From: Marinobacter sp. LV10R510-11A
GTDB taxonomy: Bacteria; Pseudomonadota; Gammaproteobacteria; Pseudomonadales; Oleiphilaceae
Assembly: GCF_900215155.1 (NCBI RefSeq)
Contig: NZ_LT907980.1
Location: 744,001 to 808,000, forward strand
Direction of reading: 5' to 3'
DNA: 64,000 nt
The notes under the pieces are model-generated. The model ran no database searches. It saw only the letters and a program-made list of their open reading frames with translations, and was not told the origin of the DNA. A program made the translations under genes and the position numbers. Position 1 is the stretch's first letter, and every line of letters begins with the position of its first letter. This document shows positions 9,039-17,119 of this stretch, piece by piece.

Positions 9039-9362
9039 ATGGTGAATAATGTGGGCGACATGATGAAAAAAGCCCAAAAAATGCAGGAAGACATGCAAAA
9101 AGCCCAGGAAGAAGCCGCAAAAGTCGAAATTACCGGTGAATCTGGCGCGGGCTTGGTGAAAGTCACCATGAACGGTCGCCACGATGTGCGCAAGGTGGAT
9201 ATTGATCCTTCCCTGATGACTGAAGAGAAGGATATTCTTGAAGACTTGCTGGCGGCTGCTATCAACGATGCTGTGCGCCGCGTGGAAGCGAACCAAAAAG
9301 ATAAAATGTCCGGCATGATGTCTGGTTTGGGTTTGCCCCCTGGCTTCAAGATGCCGTTTTAA
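9039..9362 (+). CDS. ybaB: Nucleoid-associated protein, YbaB/EbfC family
   Basis: A 107-residue DNA-binding protein found between dnaX and recR in most proteobacteria. It has the family pattern of a lysine- and methionine-rich N-terminal helix ([19 protein letters not shown]), the [18 protein letters not shown] strand region, DPSLM and a glycine/methionine-rich end ([16 protein letters not shown]). It forms dimers that coat DNA. It lies 18 bp after dnaX with an AGGAGA ribosome site and 33 bp before recR, so the three genes are probably cotranscribed. Confidence 0.95.
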   Translation: MVNNVGDMMKKAQKMQEDMQKAQEEAAKVEITGESGAGLVKVTMNGRHDVRKVDIDPSLMTEEKDILEDLLAAAINDAVRRVEANQKDKMSGMMSGLGLPPGFKMPF

Positions 9363-9395
9363 GGCTTTTTCTGAACTGCAGTTTGAGGATGTTTC

Positions 9396-9998
9396 ATGGC
9401 GTTCAGCCCGCTGGTTGATGAACTTGTCGAATCTCTACGGTGTTTGCCGGGTGTGGGTCAAAAAAGCGCTCAGCGCATGGCGTTTCACTTGCTTGAGCGT
9501 GCACGCTCGGGGGGAACTCGGCTTTCTGATGCGTTAAGCAATGCCATGGACGGTGTCCGTCGCTGCGAAAGCTGCCAGAACTTTTCGGATACCGAAGTCT
9601 GTGGGATTTGTGACAACCCAGCCCGAAGCATCGGCACACTCTGCGTGGTGGAAAGCCCCTCGGATCTGTTGGCCATTGAGCAGGCAGGGGACTATAAAGG
9701 CAGCTATTTTGTTCTGATGGGGCATTTATCGCCCATTGACGGTGTAGGCCCTGAGGAAATTGGCATCGAACGGCTGCTGCGCCGAGTGCGCTCAGATGGT
9801 GTCACCGAACTTATTCTTGCGACCAACCCGACTGTGGAGGGTGAAGCGACTGCCCACTATATTTCCGATCGGCTCGACGGTTTAGATATTCTCATTACCC
9901 GCCTTGCTCACGGCATACCGGTGGGTGGCGAGCTTGGCTACGTCGACGGTTTTACGCTCACCCATGCGTTTCGCGGCAGAAAACCTCTGCTGGATTGA
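9396..9998 (+). CDS. recR: Recombination mediator protein RecR
   Basis: A 200-residue member of the RecFOR pathway, which loads RecA on gapped DNA. It has an N-terminal helix-hairpin-helix ([20 protein letters not shown]), a four-cysteine zinc finger (CESC...CGIC), a TOPRIM domain ([14 protein letters not shown] with acidic ED residues) and the C-terminal [17 protein letters not shown] signature. The length equals that of E. coli RecR. It is third in the dnaX-ybaB-recR unit. Confidence 0.96.
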   Translation: MAFSPLVDELVESLRCLPGVGQKSAQRMAFHLLERARSGGTRLSDALSNAMDGVRRCESCQNFSDTEVCGICDNPARSIGTLCVVESPSDLLAIEQAGDYKGSYFVLMGHLSPIDGVGPEEIGIERLLRRVRSDGVTELILATNPTVEGEATAHYISDRLDGLDILITRLAHGIPVGGELGYVDGFTLTHAFRGRKPLLD

Positions 9999-10041
9999 TT
10001 TCGCATCAACGTCTTCATGGCGCTTTTAACTGGCTTTTTTT

Positions 10042-11190
10042 ATGACACTTCCTCTATCGGCTATTGATGTCCCGCCGGCCCCCGAAACCATCCACTGGAT
10101 TGTGCAGCCAGACCAACTGGACACGTGGCTGGATAGCGCCCCGGGGCTGCCTTTAGTGCTAGATACCGAATTTGAGCGGGTAAATACCTTTTATCCCATT
10201 CCCGGGTTGGTTCAGCTTGGGCTTGGTGATCGTTTTTGCCTTGTAGATCCTGACGTGGCGGAACGGTCTGCGCGCTTCCGTGAGGTTATCGCAGATCCCG
10301 CTGTGACCAAGCTGCTGTATGCCATGAGTGAAGATCTCGAGCTTTTTCGGGATTGGCTCGACATACGCCCAAAAGGTGTTGTCGACCTGCAGATTGGCGC
10401 CGCTATGGCGGGTGCTGGCTTTTCTTTGGGCTATGCACGGTTTGTTGAAACACTCTTTGGCGAGGCGCTGGATAAATCTGTTACCCGTTCTGATTGGATT
10501 TCCCGCCCTTTGAGCGAGGCTCAGCAGCGTTACGCGGTTGATGACATACGTTTTCTTGCGCCCATGTACGAGTGGGTTACTGCGCATCTGCGAGAGCGCG
10601 GGCTTGAAGCAGCGCTGGTGGAAGAATCCACCCGGTTTGCGGATGAGCTTGCGCGGCAGGACGATCCGAACGCTCATTATCTTCGCCTGCGGGGCGGTTG
10701 GGCCTTGACCGCTCAGCAACAGCTTGTGCTCAAGAAGCTGGTGGTTTGGCGTGAATTAGAAGGAAGGGAGCGCGATCGCCCTCGCGGCAGGGTGCTGGCT
10801 GACCCTCTTATTATTGCCATCGCAGACCGATTGCCTAAATCTATCGCTGAGCTTTCTGATATTCAAGGTGTTCCAGGGGGAGTGGTTCGTCGGTATGGGC
10901 AGGTCTTGCTTGAGCTGGTTGAAGCTGGCCGCAGCGGCGACCCTTCCGAGATTAAACCCATTGCGCCACCCTTAACCCGAGATCAGCAAATTGGCTTCAA
11001 GGACTTAAAGCGATTTTTCAAGAAAGCTGCGGAAGCTGCCGATATACCGGTCGAATTGGTTGCGCCAAGGAAACGGCTTGAAAAGGTTATGCAGGACAAA
11101 ACCCTGGCTGACAGTCCGTTTTTCCATGGCTGGCGCGCTGAGATTTTGGCGCCGGAAATGAACGATATTGAGGGTTATCTGAAATCATGA
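10042..11190 (+). CDS. rnd: Ribonuclease D
   Basis: A 382-residue 3'-5' exoribonuclease involved in tRNA 3' maturation. The DEDDy exonuclease residues appear as VLDTEFER (D, E), AMSEDLELF (D) and RYAVDDIRFL (Y, D). The region after about 210 forms the HRDC domains (VWRELEGRERDRPRGRVLAD). The stop codon overlaps the start of the YcgL gene (ATGA at 11187), so translation of the two is coupled. This rnd-ycgL-ycgN order is common in gammaproteobacteria. Confidence 0.94.
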   Translation: MTLPLSAIDVPPAPETIHWIVQPDQLDTWLDSAPGLPLVLDTEFERVNTFYPIPGLVQLGLGDRFCLVDPDVAERSARFREVIADPAVTKLLYAMSEDLELFRDWLDIRPKGVVDLQIGAAMAGAGFSLGYARFVETLFGEALDKSVTRSDWISRPLSEAQQRYAVDDIRFLAPMYEWVTAHLRERGLEAALVEESTRFADELARQDDPNAHYLRLRGGWALTAQQQLVLKKLVVWRELEGRERDRPRGRVLADPLIIAIADRLPKSIAELSDIQGVPGGVVRRYGQVLLELVEAGRSGDPSEIKPIAPPLTRDQQIGFKDLKRFFKKAAEAADIPVELVAPRKRLEKVMQDKTLADSPFFHGWRAEILAPEMNDIEGYLKS

Positions 11191-11480
11191 AAAACCGGGA
11201 GTTTGTGTCTGTATTCCGAAGCAGTAAGAAAAGCGATACCTATATGTTCGTTCGTCGCGGGCAGAAGTGGGATGAGTTACCTGAAAGCCTTAAAGCTATT
11301 TTTGGCACCCCGGTGCACTCAATGGATCTGATTATGACTCCAGACCGCAAGCTCGCCAGAACCACCGGTGAGCAGGTGCTGAACGGCATTGCTGAAAAAG
11401 ATTTCTTTTTGCAGATGCCGGAAGAACAAGACGGGTACGTTGTTGATTTCCGAACAAAGCCGGGGCTGAGAGATTCGTGA
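11187..11480 (+). CDS. ycgL: YcgL family protein (UPF0745)
   Basis: A 97-residue small protein of the YcgL family, a compact alpha/beta fold without proven function. Recognisable features are the SSKKSDTYMFVRRGQ beginning, the LMTPDRKLAR-like segment (here LIMTPDRKLART) and the EKDFFLQMP end motif. It overlaps rnd by 4 bp at its start and the next gene by 4 bp at its end (GTGA), indicating one coupled operon. The conserved link to RNase D suggests an RNA-related role, which is inference only. Confidence 0.9.
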   Translation: MKNREFVSVFRSSKKSDTYMFVRRGQKWDELPESLKAIFGTPVHSMDLIMTPDRKLARTTGEQVLNGIAEKDFFLQMPEEQDGYVVDFRTKPGLRDS

Positions 11481-11923
11481 GTGCCCAAATCCCGTTTTGG
11501 CAGCGCAAGCGCCTGAGCGAGATGACCCCACAGGAATGGGAATCCCTGTGCGACGGTTGCGGCAAATGTTGCCTGAATAAGCTTGAAGATGAAGACACCG
11601 GCGAGGTTTATCACACGGACCTGGTGTGCCGTTATATGGATGACGCCACCTGCCAGTGCACGGTGTATCCGGACCGCCTTCAAAAAGTACCTGGTTGCAC
11701 AGTGCTGACACCGGGTACGGTGAACGATTACCATTGGTTGCCTCATACCTGTGCCTACCGCACTCTCGCGGAGGGTAGGCCGCTTGCTGATTGGCATCCG
11801 TTACGCAGTGGGAATCCCGAATCGGTTCACGAGGTAGGTGTATCTATACGCCACAAGGTGATCCACGAGAATCGGGTGGCAGAAGAAGACTGGGAAGAAC
11901 ATATCATTCACTGGGTTCTGTAA
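11477..11923 (+). CDS. ycgN: YcgN family cysteine-cluster protein (UPF0260)
   Basis: A 148-residue protein with the YcgN/YkgJ cysteine cluster: CDGCGKCC near residue 30, then CRYMD, CQCTVYPDR, PGC and HTCAYR. Eight or so cysteines in this pattern suggest a metal or iron-sulfur site, but the family's function is unproven. It starts with GTG at 11477 within the stop of ycgL, and its TAA stop overlaps the ATG of the next gene at 11923. Length and motif order match the family. Confidence 0.9.
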   Translation: MSAQIPFWQRKRLSEMTPQEWESLCDGCGKCCLNKLEDEDTGEVYHTDLVCRYMDDATCQCTVYPDRLQKVPGCTVLTPGTVNDYHWLPHTCAYRTLAEGRPLADWHPLRSGNPESVHEVGVSIRHKVIHENRVAEEDWEEHIIHWVL

Positions 11924-12267
11924 TGATCGATATTGACGCACAAATTGCATACGGCATCTTCTGGGCTGCCTACGCCATCGCTTTCGTCGTGTTCTATTAC
12001 ATGATGAAAAAGCTGTTTCGCTTTTTACCGTTATACGGCTTACGCACTTTTTTGCTTGCCGCATTGGTGGCTGTTTTGCTGACGCCTGTAGAGTCCGCCG
12101 AGCTTGCAGGCTGGTGGATTCCCGCTTGGCTTTTCGGAGGTTACGAAACCATTCTGGGTGATGTCGACGCCGCTGGCCGGGCATGGCTCAATTTGGGTAT
12201 CGCGGGCATTGTCATGCTGCTTGTTTGGATTCTGGATATGGTGCGTTACCGACTAACCAAACGCTGA
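11923..12267 (+). CDS. Small inner-membrane protein of unknown function
   Basis: A 114-residue hydrophobic protein. Three to four likely membrane segments are visible: residues 8-27 (GIFWAAYAIAFVVFYYM), 40-55 (LRTFLLAALVAVLLTP) and 87-106 (LGIAGIVMLLVWILDMV), with a positively charged end (RYRLTKR). Its ATG overlaps the TAA stop of ycgN (TAATG), so it belongs to the rnd operon by coupling. I recognise no named family. The position just before the VWA operon could mean an envelope role, but the direct repeat and 62-bp gap after it argue for a separate unit. Confidence 0.75.
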   Translation: MIDIDAQIAYGIFWAAYAIAFVVFYYMMKKLFRFLPLYGLRTFLLAALVAVLLTPVESAELAGWWIPAWLFGGYETILGDVDAAGRAWLNLGIAGIVMLLVWILDMVRYRLTKR

Positions 12268-12311
12268 GGCTCCTCCACACCCACTAATAAAAAGCTGAGG
12301 CTCCCCCACAC
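12263..12311. repeat. Imperfect 18-bp direct repeat, period 31
   Basis: GCTGAGGCTCCTCCACAC at 12263-12280 recurs with one mismatch at 12294-12311. The first copy contains the stop codon of the preceding membrane-protein gene. The intervening bases are A-rich. It looks like a small local duplication between the rnd operon and the VWA operon; no hairpin or terminator is formed. Confidence 0.7.
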
Positions 12312-12329
12312 ATTTTTCTGAGAGCGACA

Positions 12330-14270
12330 ATGCCGAAACTTCTCACACTGGTTTTTTTCACTGTTTTATGGCTGCCCGTAACGCTTTGGGCCCAAGAGCC
12401 CACCACGCTGACACTGCCTGAACGCGCAGATGTCCGGATTATTGTGGATATTTCTGGCTCCATGAAGCAATCCGATCCGAACAATCTGCGGCAACCTGCT
12501 GTACGGCTGCTGGCCCGGGTAATCCCCGAAGGCAACACCGCTGGCGTGTGGACGTTCGGGCAATACGTGAACATGCTTGTGCCCCATGGCGAGGTTAATG
12601 ACTCTTGGCGGGAAACGGCGATTGATCGCTCCAAACAGATAAACTCTGTGGCGCTGCGCACCAATCTTGGCAGAGCCATTGAAGTGGCCAGCGACGGTTA
12701 TGTGACCGGCGGCTCGCTAGAGAATACGCACTTTATTCTGCTGACAGACGGCAACGTGGATATCTCAGACAGTGCGGATGTGAACAAGGCTGAAGAAGAA
12801 AGAATTCTGGGTAAGGTTTTGAGTGATTTAGTTGCCAGAGGTGCCACATTTCACCCGGTCGCGCTCTCAGGTCTGGCGGATGCCCGTTTTCTGAAGACCC
12901 TCGCCGAGGAGTCACAGGGCAGTTTTAGGATTGCGGACACGGCGGAATCCCTCAATCTGGCTTTTCTGGATGCCCTGAATACGGCAGCGCCCCAAGAGCA
13001 GATTCCCATTGAAGGCAATGCGTTTACCGTTGATGGCGGCGTTAAGGAATTCACGGCATTAATCTTCCGAGGCGAAGCTAAAACCGGTGAAACCGGTGAA
13101 ATGGATGAAGATGCCAGCCTTGAGCTGGTTCGCCCTGATGGCAAAACGCTTGTGCAATCCGCACAGCCCGACAATGTTCGCTGGGCCAGCGAAGCAGCCT
13201 ATGACCTGGTGACCATTACCGAGCCACAGTCGGGTGAGTGGCGCGTGAAGGGTGAACTGGGTGAGGGCAGCCGCGTTACAGTTGTCAGTGATCTGAGAAT
13301 GGTGGTAGGCCCTGTACCTGCGACGTTTACGGCCAAATCACCGATTGAAGTTCGCGTTGCGTTTTTTGAAAAATCAGAAAAGGTGACCAATCCAGAATTT
13401 CTCGATGTAATAAGTTTGGAACTTAGCCTTACCTCTGAAGACGGTCGCGGGGGCAGCAAAGCGCTCTCAAAGGATCAGTCACCGGAAGATGGTGAGTACA
13501 CTGACACCATCAGCAAACTGCCGACCGAAGGCCTGTATCGGATAGATATTGTTGCGGATGGCAAGACTTTCGCCCGTAAGTTCAGTGCAACAACTGAATT
13601 CATCGTGCCGGTGGGCATGATCGATTCACCCATCGATACGCCTATCGATATCAGCCTGACTGAGAAGGCAGAACAAGCGCCGGCGGCAGAACCCGAGCCG
13701 CAACCGACGCCTGTTGAGCCGGCGCCTGTGGCGGAAAAAGAGCCTTCAGCTAAAGAGAAACCCTCAGCTGATAAAATGCCGTCTGCAGAAGAAGATACGG
13801 AAAGTGAATCATCACTGCCCATACCACTGTGGATGATTGGCGCTGGCGCAGGTGCGTTCGTGGTCCTCGCACTGATCATTTTCCTGTTGATGCGCAAGCG
13901 CCGTAACGCCCAAGATGTGGCCGATAAGCCAGACGAAGAAATCGAAAATCTAGATGATCTGCAACAGGAAATGGCAGACATTGAAGCAGAACCCGAAGCC
14001 GAAACTGACACCGAAACACCGGTAGTGATGGCGGAAGAGCCAGAACCCGAGCTAGAGCTAGAGCCTGAAGAAGAACCAGCGGAAGAAGATATACCCGTTG
14101 CCAGCACCGTGGTGGAGCCGGAAGAAACCATTCCCGAGCTTGTTGAGCCGGCGGAAGACGACGAGGAAGAAGAGTCCGGTCTGGATGACTTCGATCTATC
14201 CGAATTTGACGATTCATCGGACAGCGCTCAGCCGGATAACTCTGATCCGGACGATGAACAGAAAAAGTAA
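12330..14270 (+). CDS. Membrane-anchored VWA-domain protein with acidic cytoplasmic tail
   Basis: A 646-residue protein. A Sec signal (MPKLLTLVFFTVLWLPVTLWAQ) precedes a von Willebrand A domain with an intact MIDAS motif DISGS (D40, S42, S44). An Ig-like middle region follows (about 230-430), then a proline/glutamate linker. One transmembrane helix lies at about 498-522 (LWMIGAGAGAFVVLALIIFLLM), followed by RKRR. The last 120 residues are extremely rich in Glu and Asp. Topology is thus a periplasmic VWA domain with an acidic cytoplasmic tail. The MoxR ATPase gene follows after 9-18 bp, and MoxR proteins usually act on VWA partners; the acidic tail would be a natural contact, which is inference. 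The substrate is unknown. Confidence 0.85.
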   Translation: MPKLLTLVFFTVLWLPVTLWAQEPTTLTLPERADVRIIVDISGSMKQSDPNNLRQPAVRLLARVIPEGNTAGVWTFGQYVNMLVPHGEVNDSWRETAIDRSKQINSVALRTNLGRAIEVASDGYVTGGSLENTHFILLTDGNVDISDSADVNKAEEERILGKVLSDLVARGATFHPVALSGLADARFLKTLAEESQGSFRIADTAESLNLAFLDALNTAAPQEQIPIEGNAFTVDGGVKEFTALIFRGEAKTGETGEMDEDASLELVRPDGKTLVQSAQPDNVRWASEAAYDLVTITEPQSGEWRVKGELGEGSRVTVVSDLRMVVGPVPATFTAKSPIEVRVAFFEKSEKVTNPEFLDVISLELSLTSEDGRGGSKALSKDQSPEDGEYTDTISKLPTEGLYRIDIVADGKTFARKFSATTEFIVPVGMIDSPIDTPIDISLTEKAEQAPAAEPEPQPTPVEPAPVAEKEPSAKEKPSADKMPSAEEDTESESSLPIPLWMIGAGAGAFVVLALIIFLLMRKRRNAQDVADKPDEEIENLDDLQQEMADIEAEPEAETDTETPVVMAEEPEPELELEPEEEPAEEDIPVASTVVEPEETIPELVEPAEDDEEEESGLDDFDLSEFDDSSDSAQPDNSDPDDEQKK

Positions 14271-14288
14271 CCCATAGGAATGACACAG

Positions 14289-15131
14289 ATGAAGTTTACC
14301 GGTACCGATAAATACGTAGCCACCGATGACCTGCAAATGGCTGTAAACGCAGCCATTGCGCTGCAACGTCCACTGTTGATCAAAGGCGAACCCGGCACCG
14401 GCAAAACCTTGCTGGCCGAGGAAATTGCAAGCTCATTGGGCATGCGGCTTATTCCTTGGCACATCAAATCTACGACCAAGGCTCAACAAGGCCTGTACGA
14501 ATACGATGCAGTCTCCCGTTTGCGGGATTCTCAGTTAGGTGATGCGAAAGTTAGCGACATCAGCAACTACATTGTGAAGGGCAAGCTTTGGGAAGCTTTT
14601 GAAGCCGACGATCAGGTGGTGTTGCTGATTGATGAAATCGACAAGGCCGACATTGAGTTCCCCAACGATCTGTTGCTTGAGTTGGATCGGATGGAATTCT
14701 ATGTGTACGAAACCAAGCAGTTCGTAAAAGCCGCTAAGCGGCCAATTGTCGTTATTACCAGTAACAACGAAAAAGAACTGCCAGACGCCTTCCTGCGTCG
14801 CTGCTTTTTCCACTACATCAACTTCCCAGATCGCACCACCATGCAGGAGATCGTGGATGTTCACTTCCCCGGTATTCAGCAGCGGGTGGTGAAGGATGCA
14901 CTTGAGGTGTTCTTCGATGTGCGCAAGGTGCCGGGCTTGAAGAAAAAGCCTTCCACCTCAGAATTGATCGACTGGCTAAAGTTGCTCATGGCGGACGAGT
15001 TATCCGCAAAAATGCTGCAGGAAAAAGACAGCAGTTCAGCCTTGCCGCCTTTATATGGCGCTCTGGTGAAAAACGAGCAGGACGTTCACCTGCTGCAGAA
15101 GCTGGCGTTTATGGCCCGCCGTCGCGGCTGA
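14289..15131 (+). CDS. MoxR-family AAA+ ATPase
   Basis: About 280 residues, a cytosolic chaperone-like ATPase. Walker A is GEPGTGKT, Walker B is VVLLIDEIDKAD, and the arginine-finger segment is ALPDAFLRRCFFHYINFP. These are typical of MoxR proteins that remodel or insert cofactors into VWA proteins. The ATG at 14289 is preferred over 14280 because AGGA at 14276-14279 sits 9 bases upstream of it but directly abuts the other. It lies between two VWA genes in one operon, which strongly supports a MoxR-VWA pairing. The specific client is not known. Confidence 0.92.
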   Translation: MKFTGTDKYVATDDLQMAVNAAIALQRPLLIKGEPGTGKTLLAEEIASSLGMRLIPWHIKSTTKAQQGLYEYDAVSRLRDSQLGDAKVSDISNYIVKGKLWEAFEADDQVVLLIDEIDKADIEFPNDLLLELDRMEFYVYETKQFVKAAKRPIVVITSNNEKELPDAFLRRCFFHYINFPDRTTMQEIVDVHFPGIQQRVVKDALEVFFDVRKVPGLKKKPSTSELIDWLKLLMADELSAKMLQEKDSSSALPPLYGALVKNEQDVHLLQKLAFMARRRG

Positions 15132-15153
15132 AATTCGGCAAGAGTGCGGTTTT

Positions 15154-16332
15154 ATGTTGATTGATTTCTTTCTCGAAGTGCGGCGGGCCAAGGTGCCTGC
15201 CAGCCTACGTGAATTCCTCGATCTGCTGGAAGCGATGCAACAGCAGCTTGTTTTTGCAGATATGGAAGAGTTCTATTACCTGGCGCGGTTGTGCCTGGTA
15301 AAGGACGAGCGCCACTTCGACAAGTTCGATCGGGCGTTCAAGGTCTATTTTGACGGCATTGAACACTTAGATGAGTTGCTGCAAGCGTTGATTCCAGATG
15401 AGTGGCTTCGAGCTGAGTTTGAGAAGAACCTGAGTGAGGAAGAAAAGGCCAAGATTGAGTCCCTTGGCGGGCTGGAAGAGCTGATCGAAACCTTCAAGAA
15501 GCGCATGGAGGAGCAAAAAGAGCGCCACGCAGGCGGTAACAAGTGGATTGGAACCGGCGGTACGTCGCCCTTTGGCGCCGATGGGTACAACCCTGAAGGC
15601 TACCGTATCGGTCAGGAAAAAGGACGTCACGGGCGGGCCATTAAAGTCTGGGAAAAGCGCGAGTTTAAAGATCTTGATGACAGCGTCACCTTGGGTATTC
15701 GTAACATCAAGGTAGCACTTCGGCGGCTGCGTAAATTTGCTCGACAGGGTGCAGCGGACAAGCTGGATTTGGACGACACTATTCGTTCCACAGCCCGTAA
15801 CGCGGGTTACCTGGATTTGAAGATGGTGCCCGAGCGGCACAACGCGGCCAAGGTGCTGATCTTTTTCGATGTGGGTGGTTCTATGGACCCCCATGTGCGG
15901 GTGTGCGAAGAGCTGTTTTCAGCCGCGCGCACGGAATTTAAGCACATGGAGTATTTTTACTTTCACAACTTTGTTTATGAAAGTGTGTGGACGAAAAATA
16001 TCCGGCGCATGAATGAGACCACTAGCACTTGGGATATCCTCCACAAGTACTCGTCTGACTACAAAGTAATCTTTGTGGGCGATGCCACTATGGCACCTTA
16101 TGAGGTCTCTCATCCCGGTGGTTCCATCGAACACTGGAACGAAGAGGCGGGTGCTACCTGGTTTCAGCGAATCCACGAGCATTTCCGCAAGGTTGTCTGG
16201 ATCAATCCGTTACCCGACGGTTACTGGGGAACCGGTGGCTCGCTGGGTATGACTAAGCAACTTGTGAACAACCACATGTACCCGCTCACGGTGGAAGGCT
16301 TGGAATCGGCGATGAAGTATTTGAGCAAATAA
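15154..16332 (+). CDS. CoxE-like VWA-domain protein
   Basis: A 392-residue soluble protein without a signal peptide. The N-terminal helical region resembles CoxE-type VWA partners (FFLEVRRAKVPASLREFLDL). The VWA domain is in the C-terminal half, with VLIFFDVGGSMD in place of the standard DxSxS MIDAS motif (D-V-G-G-S). The second conserved threonine/aspartate region is around KVIFVGDATMAPYE. MoxR plus a CoxE-like VWA protein is a widespread pair, seen for example in CoxD/CoxE, where it assists metalloenzyme maturation. Here there is no dehydrogenase nearby, so a different client is likely. A terminator follows at 16375. Confidence 0.88.
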   Translation: MLIDFFLEVRRAKVPASLREFLDLLEAMQQQLVFADMEEFYYLARLCLVKDERHFDKFDRAFKVYFDGIEHLDELLQALIPDEWLRAEFEKNLSEEEKAKIESLGGLEELIETFKKRMEEQKERHAGGNKWIGTGGTSPFGADGYNPEGYRIGQEKGRHGRAIKVWEKREFKDLDDSVTLGIRNIKVALRRLRKFARQGAADKLDLDDTIRSTARNAGYLDLKMVPERHNAAKVLIFFDVGGSMDPHVRVCEELFSAARTEFKHMEYFYFHNFVYESVWTKNIRRMNETTSTWDILHKYSSDYKVIFVGDATMAPYEVSHPGGSIEHWNEEAGATWFQRIHEHFRKVVWINPLPDGYWGTGGSLGMTKQLVNNHMYPLTVEGLESAMKYLSK

Positions 16333-16336
16333 AAAA

Positions 16337-16359
16337 GCCGATGCGGTTGAGACATCGGC
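16337..16359 (-). terminator. Hairpin with A-run on its left side (minus-oriented terminator-like)
   Basis: GCCGATG (16337-16343) pairs with CATCGGC (16353-16359). An A-run at 16331-16336 would be a T-run on the minus strand. No minus-strand gene ends here, so it may simply protect the 3' end of the VWA operon transcript. Confidence 0.35.
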
Positions 16360-16374
16360 AAAGCTCTGCATATC

Positions 16375-16407
16375 AAGCGGGGGTGTGGTTATTGCGTCCC
16401 CGCTTTT
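16375..16407 (+). terminator. Rho-independent terminator of the VWA/MoxR operon
   Basis: AAGCGGGG (16375-16382) pairs perfectly with CCCCGCTT (16398-16405) over a 15-base loop, followed by TTCCTTGTCTGTTT. It lies 43 bp after the CoxE-like gene and separates that operon from the TPR operon. Confidence 0.6.
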
Positions 16408-16555
16408 CCTTGTCTGTTTCTCCTTACTAAGCCTGGATCTTGGGTTTCCGATTTGGTGATCTGGATACCGTTCTTCGCTGTTACCAAGTGTTACTCTTTC
16501 TGCCAGTTTGTTACAGAGTCCTATCGAGTTTAGCGACGGCAGGAGCAGGAGGGTT

Positions 16556-17113
16556 ATGTTTGGCCTACAAATAACAAAAAGGTGCCGAAACAGACCGTGC
16601 AACGGCTTGGGTATCGGCCTAATTGTAGCGGCTGTTCTGATGGCTCTGGGCTGCGGCCCGGCTATCGCGTCCTCTCTCGATGAGGAAATCGCCGATCTGA
16701 AATCCGAGATCTTCGCCCATGCAGGCGAGATCTTTGAGCTTGAACAAAAAGTACTTCACCCAGTTGATACGCGCCTGGCGGTTTTCCTGACACTCACCAA
16801 TCGAGACGGTCTCGATTTGGATACAGTGGAGCTGTACGTGAACGGGCAACCTGTTGCTTCCCACCTGTATACCGCTCGGGAGACAGGCTCTTTGCAACAG
16901 GGCGGCATTCAGCAGCTCTTCACCGGTAATCTAGCAAACGGTGAACACCAACTGAAAGCCGTGATAACGGCGCGGGCGGCTAATGATCGTTTTGTGCGCC
17001 GGGAATCCACGCATCGTTTTCAAAAGCGCCCCGGCGCCCTTCGTTTACAGATGGCTCTGGAAGCCAAGGCGCCTGATTACGAACCCCGCGTTTCTTTTGT
17101 TGAGTGGAAGTAG
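16556..17113 (+). CDS. Exported coiled-coil/Ig-like protein of unknown function
   Basis: A 185-residue protein with an N-terminal signal or anchor (GLGIGLIVAAVLMALGCGPAIA, with LGCG that could act as a weak lipobox). Next is a short acidic coiled coil (LDEEIADLKSEIFAHAGEIFELEQ), then a beta-rich Ig-like region with VELYVNGQPVASHLY and GEHQLKAVITA. The ATG at 16556 is chosen for the strong AGGAGGG at 16547-16553, although the spacing is short; the frame is open upstream. It opens the operon of TPR proteins, 6 bp before the next gene. I do not recognise a named family. It is probably a periplasmic subunit of the same assembly. Confidence 0.7.
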   Translation: MFGLQITKRCRNRPCNGLGIGLIVAAVLMALGCGPAIASSLDEEIADLKSEIFAHAGEIFELEQKVLHPVDTRLAVFLTLTNRDGLDLDTVELYVNGQPVASHLYTARETGSLQQGGIQQLFTGNLANGEHQLKAVITARAANDRFVRRESTHRFQKRPGALRLQMALEAKAPDYEPRVSFVEWK

Positions 17114-17119
17114 CCAGTC

